The notes under the pieces are model-generated. The model had not been told where the DNA came from. It saw only the letters and a program-made list of their open reading frames with translations, and searched no databases. A stretch of 64,000 bases of DNA from Flavobacterium album (GTDB taxonomy: Bacteria; Bacteroidota; Bacteroidia; Flavobacteriales; Flavobacteriaceae): positions 1,811,001 to 1,875,000 of the forward strand of contig NZ_CP029186.1 of NCBI RefSeq assembly GCF_003096035.1. Direction: 5' to 3'. The translations under genes were made by a program, and so were the position numbers. Position 1 is the first letter of the stretch. Each line of letters begins with the position of its first letter. This document shows, piece after piece, positions 19,730 through 27,466 of this stretch.

Positions 19730-20698
19730 TTATGCAATTAGCCCGATTCGTTTAGAATGCGCTATAGCGTCGCTGCTGTCTTTGAAATAGCAGGCTGCTA
19801 CACCCATAGATTCCATATTCTTTACTGCTTCCACGGCCTTTTCCTTTTTATGCCTCCCCGTCTGGCGAATGTACACAGCTTTAACTGTAACAGGGAATAT
19901 TTTGCAGATCGCTTCATAAAGGTAGGGATCGTGCTGAGAGTCATCGCCTAATAGCGTGTACTGAAGATGCGGGTAAAATTCCAGTATGTGCTTTATCTTA
20001 TCGAATTTATGGTTGTGGTTGCCGCGCCCGGTGACGAAAAAATCCATCAGGCTTGTCTTAATGTCTTTCAGCAACAGCACGGCGCGTGGCAGCTCATGCT
20101 TTTCCGTAAACTTCACGATAAAGCTGTAGAGGTTCCATTCACTGCTGGACACGTAAAAAAAAGCATTTGTTTCTTGCTTGGCATTCCGGCCTGCAGTGCT
20201 TAACGCCTGGTAATGCGGCACAACATCGTCAAATATCTTTCGTTTGTTGATGTTCTTCCATAACAATATGTATATTTTTTTAAAAGCATTACGCGTATGC
20301 GATACCAAAAAAGTATCATCAATATCCGATATAAAGCCGAGGTCCCCCTCATATGGCCTGATGTAGCTTCCTTTTTCCCGGATTTCTTCGCCATCATGAT
20401 AGGTGCTTACATAATAATCCGTCCATCCGTACACCAGCTGTTCCTTTAACGGGATGCAGAATTTAAAATAACCATCCTCAAGCGCTTTGGTATGGATTTT
20501 CATTCCGTTGTGTTCAAGGTAAACGTCGGCATTGGGAATCGTCTTTATGCGAAACATCCTGATGATGGATTTTGCATTTTTGAAACGCTTCTTCTCAAAC
20601 TCATAATCACTTGCCGTATTTGGCCTGAAGACATGTCCGAAAACAATCAGTTCCCCCTCGTTGGCATAACCACGGTAAAGTTTTAAAACTGGTTTCAT
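19730..20698 (-). CDS. APP1-type phosphatidate phosphatase-like protein (DUF2183)
   Basis: The 322-residue protein matches the App1 family, whose yeast member removes phosphate from phosphatidic acid to give diacylglycerol. The N-terminal half is beta-rich. The catalytic domain starts near residue 119 with the HAD-type signature DIDDT (125-129), followed by TRNAFKKIYILLWKNINKR. Later landmarks are FFYVSSSEWNLYSFI and KFDKIKHILEFYPHLQYTLLGDDSQHDPYLYEAIC, which supply the remaining HAD motifs. No signal peptide is seen, so it is probably cytoplasmic. It is transcribed divergently from a diacylglycerol kinase gene, the enzyme for the reverse step, across a 65-bp gap. Confidence 0.85.
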   Translation of the reverse strand: MKPVLKLYRGYANEGELIVFGHVFRPNTASDYEFEKKRFKNAKSIIRMFRIKTIPNADVYLEHNGMKIHTKALEDGYFKFCIPLKEQLVYGWTDYYVSTYHDGEEIREKGSYIRPYEGDLGFISDIDDTFLVSHTRNAFKKIYILLWKNINKRKIFDDVVPHYQALSTAGRNAKQETNAFFYVSSSEWNLYSFIVKFTEKHELPRAVLLLKDIKTSLMDFFVTGRGNHNHKFDKIKHILEFYPHLQYTLLGDDSQHDPYLYEAICKIFPVTVKAVYIRQTGRHKKEKAVEAVKNMESMGVAACYFKDSSDAIAHSKRIGLIA

Positions 20699-20707
20699 GA
20701 AAATTTA

Positions 20708-20715
20708 TAAATTTG
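20708..20715 (+). promoter_or_regulatory. -7 box for the diacylglycerol kinase gene
   Basis: TAAATTTG matches TAnnTTTG and lies 49 bp before the ATG at 20764, inside the divergent intergenic region shared with the APP1-type gene. Confidence 0.5.
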
Positions 20716-20763
20716 ATAAGAGATTCCTTATTCTATTTTTCTAAATTTAATAAAAAAATCAGG

Positions 20764-21642
20764 ATGGATACCCTAAAGAAATGTTTATTGATTGTTAATC
20801 CGATTGCAGGCGGGAATGATAAGACGGAATTGGTGGCTGCCGCGCGGGAATATGCGGATAATGAAGGGGTAGAATTGATTGAATTCGAGACCACAGGCAA
20901 GGAAGATGAAAAAGAAATAATGTCGCTGTATAAAGAGCACAAGCCCGGCCGCATACTGGTTGTCGGTGGCGATGGTACTGTAAAAATGGTTGCCGAAGCA
21001 GTAGAGAACAATGATGTTATAATCGGTGTACTCCCGGCGGGATCGGCTAACGGGCTGTCGGTTGACCTTAATCTTCCTGCCGATGTACAGGAAAATCTAA
21101 GGATCGCATTCCATGGCAATGTGATGGAGATGGACATGGTATGTATCAACGGTAAAAAAAGCCTTCACCTTAGCGATATTGGCGTAAATGCCGAACTTAT
21201 CCGTAATTATGAAGGCAGTTCAATACGTGGTAAGCTGGGTTATGCGCTACAGGCTATCAGTACGCTTACCGACCTGGACCCGCCTTTCCACGTAAAAATA
21301 GAAGCAAATAACAAAACTATAGAAACCGAAGCCCGTATGGTGGTCATCGCCAACACACAACGCTACGGTACAGGCGTTACCATAAACCCCGTGGGGAAAA
21401 TGGACGACGGGAAGTTTGAGGTCGTGATATTAAAAAGCATGGATGTTTTCCTTATCGGAAAAATAATTGCGGGTAAAATACCGCTTGACAGTGAAGAAGA
21501 TGTCGAGATCATTTCGACAGAAGAAGCATTGATCACGACCAACGTTCCGGTCTGCTTCCAGATCGATGGCGAATATTGCGGCGAAGAAGAACGCCTGGAG
21601 GTAAAGATACTCCACCGTCAGATGAAGGTGGCGGTGCCTTAA
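20764..21642 (+). CDS. Diacylglycerol kinase-family lipid kinase
   Basis: This belongs to the DagK/YegS/BmrU family, which phosphorylates diacylglycerol or a related lipid. The 292-residue product starts MDTLKKCLLIVNPIAGG and carries the nucleotide-binding GGDGT motif (68-72) followed by VKMVAEA and LPAGSANGLS. The C-terminal beta-rich lipid-binding domain includes VVIANTQRYGTGVTINPVGKMDDGKFEVVIL and QIDGEY. The ATG at 20764 is preferred because the 17 codons upstream overlap the promoter. The gene is divergent from the APP1-type phosphatase. The two could control the phosphatidate/diacylglycerol balance together, though this is inferred only from the activities and the arrangement. Confidence 0.9.
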   Translation: MDTLKKCLLIVNPIAGGNDKTELVAAAREYADNEGVELIEFETTGKEDEKEIMSLYKEHKPGRILVVGGDGTVKMVAEAVENNDVIIGVLPAGSANGLSVDLNLPADVQENLRIAFHGNVMEMDMVCINGKKSLHLSDIGVNAELIRNYEGSSIRGKLGYALQAISTLTDLDPPFHVKIEANNKTIETEARMVVIANTQRYGTGVTINPVGKMDDGKFEVVILKSMDVFLIGKIIAGKIPLDSEEDVEIISTEEALITTNVPVCFQIDGEYCGEEERLEVKILHRQMKVAVP

Positions 21643-22214
21643 TGATTTCTGGTTCACAACCCTGAAAGGGTTAGACCATATAGCCCGGGGCAACGCCTCG
21701 GGAATACGAGGGATGCATGATAATAGCCCTGAAGGGGCGTAACAATATTCTATAATTTTTTGGGCGTGCCGCTTCCGCAGGCTACAGCGTCGGGCCATCC
21801 GCTGTATCTGCTTCGTGCCTCAGCAGGATGCCGCTTCTGTCCCTCACGCGGACGTAAAACATCATATTAAACGTTTCCAGATCCCAAAGGTTTCAAAAAG
21901 ACAAGTGTTCGGAAGAGTTACCAATAATTCATATGTCACTCCTCTGGAGTTCTAAGGTTTCCACGTTCAATATTTCTATAAACATATCGCCCCGTTGGGG
22001 CTGCCACTGATGAGTCCCGGAGGGACGGAATATTTATAGCAACAATGTAAGCGAAACCTACTTGAGCTCCGGAGGAGCGGCATATAAGCATACTGATAAA
22101 CCTTTAATCCTTGTAAAATCAAATAATTTAAAATTTAATTTATTCATTTACAGAATCATATACTCTTCCGAACACCTATGATTCAAAAACCTTTGGGGTC
22201 TTTAGAATAAAACC
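21643..22214. repeat. Gene-free region with seven palindromic hairpins
   Basis: This 572-bp gap has no credible gene. It contains seven short perfect or near-perfect palindromes: 21658-21672 (AACCC/GGGTT), 21684-21702 (CCCGGGGC/GCCTCGGG), 21726-21738 (GCCC/GGGC), 21938-21950 (ACTCC/GGAGT), 21989-22001 (GCCCC/GGGGC), 22014-22026 (GTCCC/GGGAC) and 22066-22078 (GCTCC/GGAGC). Four of the loops are purine-rich (GA or GGA cores). A GC-rich stretch at 21761-21855 (GGCCATCCGCTGTATC ... GGATGCCGCTTCTGTCCC) resembles an interspersed element I recall from many Flavobacterium genomes. Confidence 0.75.
21880..22200. repeat. 320-bp element bounded by 40-bp imperfect inverted repeats
   Basis: The left end (21880-21920) and the reverse complement of the right end (22161-22200) share CCCAAAGGTTT, a variable A-rich stretch, and GTGTTCGGAAGAGT. 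Four of the hairpins lie between them. The arrangement is like a miniature inverted-repeat element, but I could not identify a clean target-site duplication. Confidence 0.55.
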
Positions 22215-23441
22215 TTACTTAAACGGGCTCCTTTCTTTCCACTCCACTTTTGGGTCGAAATACGGGAACAGCCTCGCCATAAAAAGGTTTACAAATGGAT
22301 TGGTGTGCTTTATCATGCCATACACCTGTTCGGCTCTTGCCCCAACCGAACTCTTGATCTCCATCGCCGAACGAGCAAACACAACATGCTTAAATCCTTT
22401 CTTTATGGCATAACCCGCCATATCGTACAGCATATTCAGGTAAAGCATCTTTTCCTTTTGGATCGTGTCATCATAGCCTAAGAAATAGGTATCCATATCG
22501 GTGCCGTTCTTTATGAGCGTATTGAACCCGACAAGCTTCCCGTCAAGGAAATAGCCATAAAAAAGGAAATCGTCTTTCAGTTCCTCCTTGAAGACCTCAA
22601 AATGGTTTTTTGGTAAATGAAACGTATTGAACGACGCATTGCCGGCTACAGTAAGGTAAAGCTCATGGATACGCGTTTCCTGTGCCCTGATCTCTGCTGC
22701 CGTAAGCTTTCTCTTTTCGATGCCTTCCGCTTTTTTGCGGGCACGGTTGTATTGTGTACGGTATTTGGTGTTCAGGTCGGCGAGATAATCGTCGATAGTA
22801 TTCCAGTTTTCCCTGATGTCAAATATCATGTTCGGCTGCGTGCAAAATTCATAATAACCTTTAAAGCCTGCCGCTTTAAAATCGGGCAGCTCTTCGCGGT
22901 TAAAATCCTTTATAGCCAGCAGGTTGATATAAATGCATTTTTTACGGTAGTCGCGGGCCATTTGCTGTAGCGCCTTCCGGAACAGAGACAAGGCTTCGGT
23001 TTCCGGTATACCATCATCGAGCAGGTAAGCATTTTGGCCTGTGAGCGTATTGTTGCCAATCACAAGGATGTGCGATGAAAATTTCCTGAAAATATAATCC
23101 TTCAGGCAAAAGCTTTTCTTTTCCTCGACAAAGGTATTGATACGGCTCAGGTTGACATACTGTGCCAGAGCAATACCGCAAAGTTCCCCGTTATTAAAGA
23201 GCCCTATGAAATGGCATTGCATATTGTCCGGCGAAGCTTTTTCCAGCAGCGCAAGGTAGGGCCGCGACAGGAAGGTATTCTTTTTGGCAATGGCATCCCA
23301 GGCTACAGGAAGCGTATCGGCACAATTGAAGATAGAAAAGGAAAAATTTGGGTTCACAGTTTTTGTTTCACGGAAACCTCCAAATATACTGAAATCCCTG
23401 CAGACAGTGTCGTTTTTACAAAGAGATATATGTACTCCCAT
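22215..23441 (-). CDS. GNAT/FemAB-like acyltransferase
   Basis: The 408-residue protein looks like a double-GNAT (FemAB-type) transferase. The N-terminal half has SRPYLALLEKASPDNMQCHFIGLFNNGELCGIALAQYV. The C-terminal half has RTQYNRARKKAEGIEKRK, then FFYGYFLDGKLVGFNTLIKNG and DTYFLGYDDTIQKEKMLYLNMLYDMAGYAIKKGFKHVVF, the acetyl- or aminoacyl-donor-binding layout. The substrate is unknown; peptidoglycan or lipid-linked products are typical for this group. The stop lies only 15 bp after the inverted-repeat element. A later start codon is possible, because the first 30 residues look poorly conserved. Confidence 0.65.
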   Translation of the reverse strand: MGVHISLCKNDTVCRDFSIFGGFRETKTVNPNFSFSIFNCADTLPVAWDAIAKKNTFLSRPYLALLEKASPDNMQCHFIGLFNNGELCGIALAQYVNLSRINTFVEEKKSFCLKDYIFRKFSSHILVIGNNTLTGQNAYLLDDGIPETEALSLFRKALQQMARDYRKKCIYINLLAIKDFNREELPDFKAAGFKGYYEFCTQPNMIFDIRENWNTIDDYLADLNTKYRTQYNRARKKAEGIEKRKLTAAEIRAQETRIHELYLTVAGNASFNTFHLPKNHFEVFKEELKDDFLFYGYFLDGKLVGFNTLIKNGTDMDTYFLGYDDTIQKEKMLYLNMLYDMAGYAIKKGFKHVVFARSAMEIKSSVGARAEQVYGMIKHTNPFVNLFMARLFPYFDPKVEWKERSPFK

Positions 23442-23462
23442 ATGAATTGTGTAGCAGCTTAT

Positions 23463-23795
23463 TTATTTGGAGCTAAAATACTTTCTGAATTCCCAGAGGC
23501 TTCTGGCAGTCAGGTAATCCGGTTTTTTTTCATTGGCGTACGCCTCACGCTCGAAACTGATATTGCGGTAGGCTTTTTTAGCATCCTTATACCGCAGACG
23601 ATTGAAGAGGTATTCTGTTACATACCATATATAAAAAAAAATAACCAGCAATTCCAGCTGCTGCCGGAGGTGGATGCGCTCGTGGTTGATGAGCACCCTG
23701 TTTTCCCTCATCTTTTGGTCGTGAACGATGATAAAAGGGAACAGTGCCATAGCAGCATAGCCTTTAGGGATTAAATATTTGGAGGTGATGATCAT
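23463..23795 (-). CDS. Small membrane protein with HExxH zinc-peptidase motif
   Basis: The 110-residue protein contains HERIH (38-42), a perfect HExxH metalloprotease motif, flanked by LINHE and LRQQLELL. A downstream FEREAYANE could supply the third (Glu) ligand as in gluzincins. A hydrophobic helix (about 51-67, LVIFFYIWYVTEYLF) follows the motif. It resembles a stripped-down M48/M56-type protease core. Activity cannot be judged from sequence alone. It precedes the GNAT-like gene on the same strand by 21 bp, so the two are probably co-transcribed. Confidence 0.65.
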   Translation of the reverse strand: MIITSKYLIPKGYAAMALFPFIIVHDQKMRENRVLINHERIHLRQQLELLVIFFYIWYVTEYLFNRLRYKDAKKAYRNISFEREAYANEKKPDYLTARSLWEFRKYFSSK

Positions 23796-23810
23796 TTAGA
23801 TATTTTCAAT

Positions 23811-23877
23811 TTCACGCAAAGCCGCAAAGTCGCAAAGACTCATGCCGGAAAAGGTGTGTAATAAGCCGCAAAGATAG
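23811..23877. repeat. CGCAAAG-type dispersed repeat
   Basis: Tandem units of the form CGCAAAGnC (TTCACGCAAAG, then CCGCAAAG and TCGCAAAG) are followed by ACTCATGCCGG. The same start and the same ACTCATGCCGG occur at 36829-36875, so this is a dispersed intergenic family. The remainder of the gap to 23976 holds further units (ATCCGCGTCATCCGCG near 23942) and no gene. Confidence 0.7.
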
Positions 23878-23976
23878 TGTGATGCATAGTTATAGGTGCA
23901 TGATTTTATATTTCATTAGAAAATCCGTGTTCATCCGCAAAATCCGCGTCATCCGCGTTCCATTTTCCGAATAATT

Positions 23977-24038
23977 ACAAACTATAAATGTAAAGTTCCT
24001 AAATTTGCGCGTATGACAGGCCAAAATTTTGTAAATAA
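23977..24038 (+). repeat. Direct repeat copy 1 (duplicated promoter and start codon)
   Basis: About 62 bp almost identical to 24444-24505, with 40 consecutive identical bases from ACTATAAATG to TATGACAGG. It includes a TAAATTTG -7 box (24000-24007) and an ATG (24013). Here the frame from ATG runs only 24 codons before TAA at 24085-24087, so this copy is a truncated duplicate of the 5' end of the DUF5522 gene. Confidence 0.85.
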
Positions 24039-24079
24039 TTATCAGGAGCTTTTTATGTCAAAATTTATATTTACAGAAA

Positions 24080-24349
24080 ATGAATAAAGAAAAGTTTATA
24101 TTCACAATTAAATCCGGTCAAACATGCTACTACATTTATGGTGAAAATGAGCAAAGTGAAATGTCAGGAATAATAAAGGTATGGTTGAATAACAATGAGA
24201 TTGCTTTAACATGGGAAGAGTGCCCTAAAGGACTGCAATACGATGAATCTTCGTACTCAAAAGATGAAGTGTATAATTTTAGTTCTTTCGATGCGCTTGA
24301 CAATTTTTTTTATGGCAATAATATTCCTTACGATAATTTCAAATCGTAA
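24080..24349 (+). CDS. Unrecognised 89-residue protein inside a duplicated promoter
   Basis: An 89-residue acidic protein (MNKEKFIFTIKSGQTCYYIYG ...) rich in Asn, Tyr and Phe, with no signal peptide, membrane segment or family that I recognise. It starts 8 bases before the stop of the truncated leader peptide copied from the DUF5522 gene, and so may be translated by coupling from that promoter. It and its flanks are AT-rich relative to hutU downstream. Its position between two direct repeats suggests it arrived by insertion. Coding reality is supported by length, start position and clean frame only. Confidence 0.55.
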   Translation: MNKEKFIFTIKSGQTCYYIYGENEQSEMSGIIKVWLNNNEIALTWEECPKGLQYDESSYSKDEVYNFSSFDALDNFFYGNNIPYDNFKS

Positions 24350-24443
24350 GATTAGGAAATTAATTTTTCAATTTGTTGAGGCCCCTTTATTAATCACTTT
24401 TTGGGAATGTTGTGTAGATAGAATAGAGTTGCTTAAAATTTAA

Positions 24444-24505
24444 ACAGACTATAAATGTAAAGTTCCTAAATTTGCGCGTATGACAGGGCAAAATTTAGGA
24501 AATAA
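24444..24505 (+). repeat. Direct repeat copy 2 (functional copy at the DUF5522 gene)
   Basis: This second copy of the 62-bp repeat carries the intact promoter and ATG of the DUF5522 gene. Together with copy 1 it frames a 467-bp segment holding the 89-residue gene. Confidence 0.85.
24467..24474 (+). promoter_or_regulatory. -7 box for the DUF5522 gene
   Basis: TAAATTTG matches TAnnTTTG, with the ATG only 6 bp downstream, so the transcript probably has almost no leader. The same box is preserved in the upstream duplicate at 24000-24007. Confidence 0.6.
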
Positions 24506-24656
24506 ATTAATAGAAGGAGAAGATTATTATCTGACCCCCGAAGGATATAAGGTGTTTACCGAAGCATTTCACCTCAAAAGGGGCTACTGCTGCAAAAGCG
24601 GCTGCCGCCATTGCCCTTACGGATTTGACAAACGAACAGGAGATTTTAAAAAGTAG
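24480..24656 (+). CDS. Small Cys-rich DUF5522-type protein
   Basis: A 58-residue protein. Its pattern is an acidic IEGEDYYLTPEGYKVFTEAFHL half followed by KRGYCCKSGCRHCPYGF, giving CCxxxCxxC (Cys37, 38, 42, 45) and a basic tail. This is the short DUF5522 pattern as I remember it. The cysteine cluster is suited to binding zinc or an iron-sulfur centre. The start is fixed by the closely spaced promoter. It precedes hutU by 125 bp, with an intervening hairpin repeat, so co-transcription is uncertain. Confidence 0.8.
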   Translation: MTGQNLGNKLIEGEDYYLTPEGYKVFTEAFHLKRGYCCKSGCRHCPYGFDKRTGDFKK

Positions 24657-24659
24657 TGG

Positions 24660-24775
24660 ACAGTCGCAGTCACAGTTTACAGTGGCTTACGGACTGAATA
24701 CTGTTAATATGGAAAACAAACTAACTATTTTCAGGTGCAGCTTAGAACTGAAAACTGCGACTGAGACTGAAAACT
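24660..24775. repeat. CAGTC/AACTG intergenic inverted repeat
   Basis: CAGTCGCAGTCACAGTTT at the left (24660-24677) is imperfectly complementary to AAAACTGCGACTGAGACTG at the right (24750-24768). The two could fold into a long hairpin between the DUF5522 gene and hutU. Confidence 0.55.
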
Positions 24776-24781
24776 ATTAAA

Positions 24782-26767
24782 ATGACATTCCACGAACAGA
24801 TACAGGAAGGCATCCCTTCCGTTTTACCCCAGCCAAAGCCTTACCAGACCGACATCAATCATGCGCCAAAGCGTAAGGAGATACTAACCGCTGAAGAAAA
24901 GAAACTCGCATTGCGTAACGCGCTCCGTTACTTTGAGCCGCAACACCACGCAGAACTGGTAAAGGAGTTCAGCCATGAACTGGAAACCTACGGGCGCATC
25001 TATATGTACCGCCTTCGCCCGGATTACCGGATGTATGCGCGGCCGATTAGTGAGTATCCCGGTAAAAGCGAGCAGGCCAAAGCCATCATGCTCATGATAC
25101 AGAATAACCTGGACTACGCTGTGGCACAGCATCCGCATGAGCTGATAACCTATGGTGGGAACGGCGCGGTGTTCTCCAACTGGGCACAGTACAGGCTGAC
25201 CATGAAGTACCTGAGCGAAATGACCGATGAGCAAACGCTGGTAATGTACTCCGGACATCCGATGGGCCTGTTCCCGTCGCACAAGGATGCACCGAGGGTA
25301 GTGGTAACCAACGGCATGATGATACCCAACTACTCCAAACCGGACGATTGGGAGAAATTCAACGCGCTGGGCGTAACGCAATACGGGCAGATGACCGCAG
25401 GAAGCTATATGTACATAGGCCCTCAGGGTATTGTGCACGGAACAACCATCACAGTACTGAATGGTGGGCGTAAAATATCCAAAAACGGCGAAGGCCTCGA
25501 AGGAAAGATATTTGTAACCTCCGGCCTTGGCGGTATGAGCGGCGCACAGCCTAAAGCGGGTAATATTGCAGGCTGTATTACAGTGTGTGCCGAGGTAAAC
25601 CCGAAAGCCGTACACACGCGCCATTCGCAGGGATGGGTGGACGAAGTAGTAACCGATATCAACGAACTCGTACAACGCGTCCGTTCGGCGCAAGCCAATA
25701 AAGAAGTTGTTTCGATAGCCTATCAGGGAAACATTGTAGACGTTTGGGAAGAATTCGATAAGCAAAATATACATATTGACCTGGGTAGTGACCAGACATC
25801 GCTTCATAATCCTTGGGCGGGTGGCTACTATCCGGTGGGGCTGTCGTTTGACGAAGCTAATGCCATGATGGCCGACAACCCGGAACTGTTTAAGGAAAAA
25901 GTTTATGCATCACTGCGCAGGCAGGCAGATGCTATCAATAAGCATACGGCAAAAGGCACCTATTTCTTTGACTACGGAAATGCGTTCCTGTTGGAAGCTT
26001 CGCGTGCCCACGCCGATGTAATGGCAGCTAATGGCATCGATTTTAAATACCCGAGCTATGTGCAGGATATTATGGGGCCAATGTGTTTTGACTATGGCTT
26101 TGGGCCGTTCCGTTGGGTGTGTGCTTCGGGCAAGCCGGAAGACCTTGCAAAAACCGATGCCATTGCCGCAACTATTTTGGAAGAAATGGCAAAGACCGCA
26201 CCGGAAGAAATTAAGCAGCAAATGCAGGACAACATAAAATGGATACGAGGGGCGCAGGAAAATAAGCTGGTGGTAGGTTCGCAGGCACGCATACTCTATG
26301 CCGATGCCGAAGGCCGCATCAACATAGCAAGGGCATTTAACGAGGCTATTGCCAAAGGCGAAATAGGTACAGTTATACTGGGCCGCGACCACCACGATGT
26401 GTCGGGTACCGACTCGCCTTACCGTGAAACCTCCAACATTTATGACGGTTCCCGCTTTACCGCCGATATGGCGATACACAACGTTATCGGCGACAGCTTC
26501 CGCGGGGCTACGTGGGTGAGCATCCACAATGGCGGCGGCGTTGGCTGGGGAGAGGTAATAAACGGCGGATTTGGTATGGTTCTTGATGGTTCTTCAGATG
26601 CATCAAGGCGCTTGGAATCAATGCTTTTCTGGGATGTGAACAACGGTATTGCAAGGCGCAGCTGGGCCAGGAACGATGAGGCTATTTTTGCCATCAAACG
26701 TGCCATGGAAAGCCAGCCGCTGCTGAAGGTTACGCTGCCGAATAAGGTAGACGACAGCCTGCTGTAA
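24782..26767 (+). CDS. hutU: Urocanate hydratase
   Basis: Urocanase is the NAD+-dependent second enzyme of histidine degradation, converting urocanate to imidazolone propionate. The 661-residue length fits the longer form found in Bacteroidota. Diagnostic segments are LITYGGNGAVFSNWAQYRL, SGHPMGLFPSH, NAD-binding FVTSGLGGMSGAQPKAG, GSDQTSLHNPW and GPMCFDYGFGPFRWVCASG, where the active-site cysteine region lies. The C-terminal block (GRDHHDVSGTDSPYRETSN ... IHNGGGVGWGEVINGGFG) is intact. No hutH, hutI or ftcD lies nearby, so the rest of the pathway must be elsewhere. The degenerate arginase relative at 10.3 kb is unlikely to serve as its hutG. Confidence 0.97.
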   Translation: MTFHEQIQEGIPSVLPQPKPYQTDINHAPKRKEILTAEEKKLALRNALRYFEPQHHAELVKEFSHELETYGRIYMYRLRPDYRMYARPISEYPGKSEQAKAIMLMIQNNLDYAVAQHPHELITYGGNGAVFSNWAQYRLTMKYLSEMTDEQTLVMYSGHPMGLFPSHKDAPRVVVTNGMMIPNYSKPDDWEKFNALGVTQYGQMTAGSYMYIGPQGIVHGTTITVLNGGRKISKNGEGLEGKIFVTSGLGGMSGAQPKAGNIAGCITVCAEVNPKAVHTRHSQGWVDEVVTDINELVQRVRSAQANKEVVSIAYQGNIVDVWEEFDKQNIHIDLGSDQTSLHNPWAGGYYPVGLSFDEANAMMADNPELFKEKVYASLRRQADAINKHTAKGTYFFDYGNAFLLEASRAHADVMAANGIDFKYPSYVQDIMGPMCFDYGFGPFRWVCASGKPEDLAKTDAIAATILEEMAKTAPEEIKQQMQDNIKWIRGAQENKLVVGSQARILYADAEGRINIARAFNEAIAKGEIGTVILGRDHHDVSGTDSPYRETSNIYDGSRFTADMAIHNVIGDSFRGATWVSIHNGGGVGWGEVINGGFGMVLDGSSDASRRLESMLFWDVNNGIARRSWARNDEAIFAIKRAMESQPLLKVTLPNKVDDSLL

Positions 26768-26835
26768 ACATTTTCATAAAAGGGTTGGTTGTTTGGCCGT
26801 GATGTATTGCTATGAATAATTAACGCTATTGTATT

Positions 26836-27402
26836 ATGAAAACAGTAAAATTGCTCTCGCTGCTATGTATCACTGCGCTTGTTGCCTCGTGCAGTTCCAT
26901 AAGGGTGTCATCCGATTATGATGATGCGGCTGACTTCAGCCAGTATAAAACTTACGGCTACCTGAAAGACGGTATCGACAAAGCCGAAATATCCGACCTT
27001 GATAAAAAAAGGATCATGCATGCCATTGATGATGAGATGGCAAAAAAAGGCTTTACAAAAAGTGAAAAGCCGGCACTGCTGGTAAACATCTTTACCAAAG
27101 CAACCAAAGAAGTCAACGTTAACCGTTTTGGCGGTTATTACGGATGGGGTGGTTACTACGGTTGGGGCTGGGGTCCCGGCTGGGGCTGGGGCGGCCCGTG
27201 GGGTTGGGGTGGCAACTACACTTCTGTAAGCACCTCTACCGAAGGCACGCTCTACATCGACCTTGTAGATGCCTCCAAAAAAGAACTGGTATGGCAGGGC
27301 GTAGGCAAAGGCGTACTGACCTTTGACCGCGACAAAAAGCAGGAGCGCATCAACGAATTTGTTTCCGGGATAATGAAAGAATACCCGCCGAAGCAGAAGT
27401 AA
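26836..27402 (+). CDS. DUF4136 lipoprotein
   Basis: The 188-residue lipoprotein has a signal peptide with lipobox VASC (Cys about residue 19), then the DUF4136 pattern SSIRVSSDYDDAADFSQYKTYGYL and a helical segment DLDKKRIMHAIDDEMAKKGF. A Gly/Trp/Tyr-rich insert (GGYYGWGGYYGWGWGPG) separates it from the closing strand domain, which ends YIDLVDASKKELVWQGVGKGVL. It is probably anchored in the outer membrane. The function is unknown. A terminator follows 27 bp downstream. Confidence 0.9.
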   Translation: MKTVKLLSLLCITALVASCSSIRVSSDYDDAADFSQYKTYGYLKDGIDKAEISDLDKKRIMHAIDDEMAKKGFTKSEKPALLVNIFTKATKEVNVNRFGGYYGWGGYYGWGWGPGWGWGGPWGWGGNYTSVSTSTEGTLYIDLVDASKKELVWQGVGKGVLTFDRDKKQERINEFVSGIMKEYPPKQK

Positions 27403-27429
27403 GCTACGATTTTAAAATATAGGCTGATG

Positions 27430-27458
27430 GCCGGAAGGGAAACTTTCCGGCTTATTTT
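27430..27458. terminator. Terminator between the DUF4136 gene and a convergent gene
   Basis: Stem GCCGGAAGG / CTTTCCGGC with a short loop, followed by TTATTTTTA on the plus strand. It is 27 bp after the DUF4136 stop and 8 bp before the convergent DUF4932-like stop. Confidence 0.75.
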
Positions 27459-27466
27459 TAAAAGCT

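Noticed and set aside
21658..22078. CRISPR array
   Set aside because: The palindromes differ in sequence, are unevenly spaced, and no cas gene is present in the window.
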